Assembly (NCBI GenBank): GCA_035457705.1
Contig: DATIBD010000087.1
Span: 62,001 to 126,000, forward strand
Direction: 5' to 3'
Source of the DNA: DASPGQ01 sp035457705
GTDB taxonomy: Bacteria; Acidobacteriota; Vicinamibacteria; Marinacidobacterales; SMYC01
Length of the DNA: 64,000 bases
How positions within the stretch are numbered: the first letter of the stretch is position 1; every line of letters starts with the position of its first letter. The notes under the pieces are model-generated. The model was not told the origin of the DNA. It did not search any database and saw only the letters and a program-made list of their open reading frames with translations. Shown here one piece after another: positions 61,990-64,000 of the stretch. The translations under genes and the position numbers were made by a program.

Positions 61990-63714
61990 TCAGATGCGCG
62001 ATCCCTCCAGGAAGGCTTTCAGCTTGCGGCTCCTCGAGGGGTGACGAAGCTTTCGGAGGGCCTTCGTCTCGATCTGCCGGATCCGCTCCCGCGTCACCGC
62101 GAAGCTCTGTCCAACCTCCTCGAGAGTATGCTCACTTCCATCGCCCACGCCGAATCGCATCTTGATGACCTTCTCTTCGCGCGGCGTGAGCGTCTTGAGC
62201 ACGGCCTCGGTCATCTCCTTCAGGTTGGTGTTGATGACCTGCTCCGCCGGCGACACGATTCCTCGGTCCTCGATGAAGTCGCCGAGATGGCTGTCTTCTT
62301 CCTCTCCGATCGGGGTCTCGAGCGAGATCGGCTCCTGCGCGATTTTGAGGACTTTCCGAACCTTGGAGACCGGGATGTCCATCCGCTTGGCGATCTCCTC
62401 CGAGGTAGGCTCTCGTCCGTACTCTTGAACCAGGCTCCTCGAGGTGCGAATGAGCTTGTTGATGGTCTCGATCATATGCACCGGGATCCGGATGGTGCGG
62501 GCCTGATCGGCGATCGCCCGGGTAATCGCCTGCCGGATCCACCAGGTGGCATAGGTCGAGAACTTGTATCCTCGGCGGTATTCGAACTTGTCCACCGCCT
62601 TCATGAGTCCGATGTTGCCCTCCTGGATCAGATCCAGAAACTGCAGGCCCCGGTTGGTGTATTTCTTGGCGATGGAGACGACGAGCCGAAGGTTCGCCTC
62701 CACGAGCTCGGTCTTCGCCTGCTGGGCCTGCGCCTCTCCCTCGCGGATGGTGTAGAGCGAGCGTTTGAGCTCTTCCTGGGTGGCTTCGAGATCGTCCTGC
62801 AGCACGCGGGCTTCGCCGCGGATCTTTCGAATCTCGCTGCGAATTCGGGTTCGCTCATCGTCTTTCGCTTTCCCGCGCCCTTTGATGGCCGAGAGCTTCG
62901 ACTCGTAGCGGCTGAGCTTCCGGTCGAGAGTCTGAAAATTCTCCACACCCTCTCGAACCCGCTCGCGCAGCCGCGACTGATAGCCGTCGGTGAAATCGAT
63001 GCTCCTCACGAGCCGGGCGAGCTCGATCCGCAGCCGTCCGAGCTTCCATTTTCCCTTGACGTAGCCGCGGGAACGTTTCTTGAGCTTGACGAAACGTTTC
63101 TCGTAGGTCTTGGCCGTGCGGTAGGCCACTTCGATCTTGTCGATGGCGGTGATCGTCTTGCGGCGGTGGTTCTCGATCTTCTGCTCGGTGAGCTCCTCCT
63201 CGTTCAGGATGACGAAGTCACGCAAGTTGACCGTGCCGCTTTGGATCACCTGGCGTAGCTCGATGACCTCCTTGGCGACGCCGACGGTTCGGGTGATCGC
63301 ATTGGTCGCCATGTTCTTGCCGCGCTCGATGCGTTTGGCGATCGCGACCTCTCCTTCGCGGGTGAGCAGCGGAACCGTACCCATCTCGCGGAGGTACATA
63401 CGCACCGGGTCGTTGGTCTTCTCCAACGCACCCGGGGTGAGATCCAGCTCGACGTCGCCCTGCTTGCCGAGACCGGCGAGACCGGACGCCTTGAGCTCCT
63501 TGTACTTGTCTTCCGATTCGACGATGTCGATGCCGGCGTTGCCGAAAGCGTCGAACAGCTCGTCGAGCTCTTCCGAGGAGCTCACCTCCGACGGAAGCAT
63601 GTCGTTGACCTCGTCGTAAAGGAGGTAGCCCTTCTCCTTTCCGAGAGTGATGAGGGCCTTGACCTCGTCGTATTTCTCTTCGATGGCAAGATTGCGGATG
63701 GTTTCCTCGGTCAT
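61990..63714 (-). CDS. rpoD: RNA polymerase primary sigma factor, sigma-70
   Basis: The housekeeping sigma factor. The 574 residues have a shortened region 1.1, then region 1.2 (NDPVRMYLREMGTVPLLTRE), a long charged non-conserved insert (about 155-335), regions 2.1-2.4 (EANLRLVVSIAKKYTNRGLQ, FSTYATWWIRQAITRAIADQ), region 3 and region 4 (TPREEKVIKMRFGVGDGSEH, EEVGQSFAVTRERIRQIETK). The ATG overlaps the dnaG stop as ATGA. dnaG-rpoD pairing recalls the macromolecular-synthesis operon; rpsU is not in the window. Confidence 0.97.
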   Translation of the reverse strand: MTEETIRNLAIEEKYDEVKALITLGKEKGYLLYDEVNDMLPSEVSSSEELDELFDAFGNAGIDIVESEDKYKELKASGLAGLGKQGDVELDLTPGALEKTNDPVRMYLREMGTVPLLTREGEVAIAKRIERGKNMATNAITRTVGVAKEVIELRQVIQSGTVNLRDFVILNEEELTEQKIENHRRKTITAIDKIEVAYRTAKTYEKRFVKLKKRSRGYVKGKWKLGRLRIELARLVRSIDFTDGYQSRLRERVREGVENFQTLDRKLSRYESKLSAIKGRGKAKDDERTRIRSEIRKIRGEARVLQDDLEATQEELKRSLYTIREGEAQAQQAKTELVEANLRLVVSIAKKYTNRGLQFLDLIQEGNIGLMKAVDKFEYRRGYKFSTYATWWIRQAITRAIADQARTIRIPVHMIETINKLIRTSRSLVQEYGREPTSEEIAKRMDIPVSKVRKVLKIAQEPISLETPIGEEEDSHLGDFIEDRGIVSPAEQVINTNLKEMTEAVLKTLTPREEKVIKMRFGVGDGSEHTLEEVGQSFAVTRERIRQIETKALRKLRHPSRSRKLKAFLEGSRI

Positions 63715-64000
63715 GCGCTCGTCTCTACCCTTCCCAAGGTTTCGATGCGCCGAGCCAGCGAAAGGATCTCGGCGGTCAAGTTATCGTCGTCGGCGGCCTG
63801 GGCCAGCTTCCGACGGAGTCGTGAAAGCTCGCGCTGCAGCCGATCTCTTCGAAGCCCGTTCAGGCAGTCGCGGGGGCTTTGCCTCGGGCCCAGGGGAGAT
63901 GGCTCCATCAGGATGGCGGTGAGCTGGTTCTTCGCGGCCTCGGACTCGAGTCGGTCCATGAGCCGCTTCGACGTCAGCTCGCCCGACGCGGCCACCTCTT
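63711..64000 (-). CDS. dnaG: DNA primase, C-terminal end (rest outside window)
   Basis: Only the last about 95 residues are present; the frame runs off the right edge without a start. The helical sequence ESEAAKNQLTAILMEPSPLG and the final helices are consistent with the helicase-binding tail of primase, which is poorly conserved. The call relies mainly on its position four bases into rpoD, as in the dnaG-rpoD operon. Confidence 0.7.
   Translation of the reverse strand, partial: EVAASGELTSKRLMDRLESEAAKNQLTAILMEPSPLGPRQSPRDCLNGLRRDRLQRELSRLRRKLAQAADDDNLTAEILSLARRIETLGRVETSA

Overview
This 64 kb window is a dense, GC-rich chromosomal segment made up mostly of core genes. It points to a diderm (Gram-negative) bacterium: it carries lpxC for lipid A synthesis, a LapB-type LPS assembly regulator, an outer-membrane beta-barrel protein, and a MurE with the DNPR motif that selects meso-diaminopimelate. 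The mix of a PHM-like c-type cytochrome, a peptidase/beta-propeller/barrel fusion and a truncated HNH protein of a kind I associate with Acidobacteriota and delta-proteobacteria suggests Acidobacteriota. That assignment is inference and a 16S or marker-gene placement would settle it.

Layout. 1-2.8 kb: end of pncB and nadE (NAD salvage; nadD lies at 16.6 kb). 3-4.4 kb: a secreted TPR protein with a TonB-like C-terminus. 4.4-10.2 kb (minus): dprA-topA-trmFO-xerC, an order also known in Firmicutes. 10.4-14.8 kb: three envelope proteins ending in a 1019-residue metallopeptidase/propeller/barrel fusion. 14.9-20.7 kb: rplU-rpmA-obgE-nadD-rsfS, a sigma-54 activator, a LapA-LapB fusion and comF. 20.9-26.1 kb: an S1/P1-like protein, an ECF sigma/STAS/DUF1573 cluster, lpxC (minus) and two small envelope genes. 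26.2-31.9 kb: a type IIA topoisomerase pair (parC-parE) and an AsmA-like protein. 31.8-37.3 kb (minus): a PHM-like cytochrome with a secreted partner, two family 2 glycosyltransferases and ychF. 37.4-54.4 kb: an uninterrupted dcw (division and cell wall) cluster from mraZ to ftsZ. 54.4-57.1 kb: a small accessory patch with vapBC (vapC frameshifted), a truncated HNH gene and orphans. 57.1-64 kb: an ACT protein, DinB, a radical SAM protein, pgeF, a RelE/Phd toxin-antitoxin pair, a zinc-ribbon protein, tRNA-CAU, rpoD and the end of dnaG.

Genes are tightly packed, and many junctions overlap as NTGA (start inside the previous stop). Two of these, nadD and ftsA, appear to use CTG as start codon. 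The dcw cluster has a clear promoter overlapped by a 10-bp-periodic array of GTGG boxes that looks like the MraZ operator. The strongest oddities are a copy of the ftsZ 3' end lying beyond the vapBC module, a sigma-54 activator with His in place of the Walker B Glu, a YchF with Arg in the P-loop, the LapA-LapB fusion, and a probably leaderless Phd antitoxin mRNA whose -35 box sits in the loop of a perfect palindrome. I did not find an obvious new multi-gene defence or mobile system; novelty here is at the level of individual proteins and junctions.
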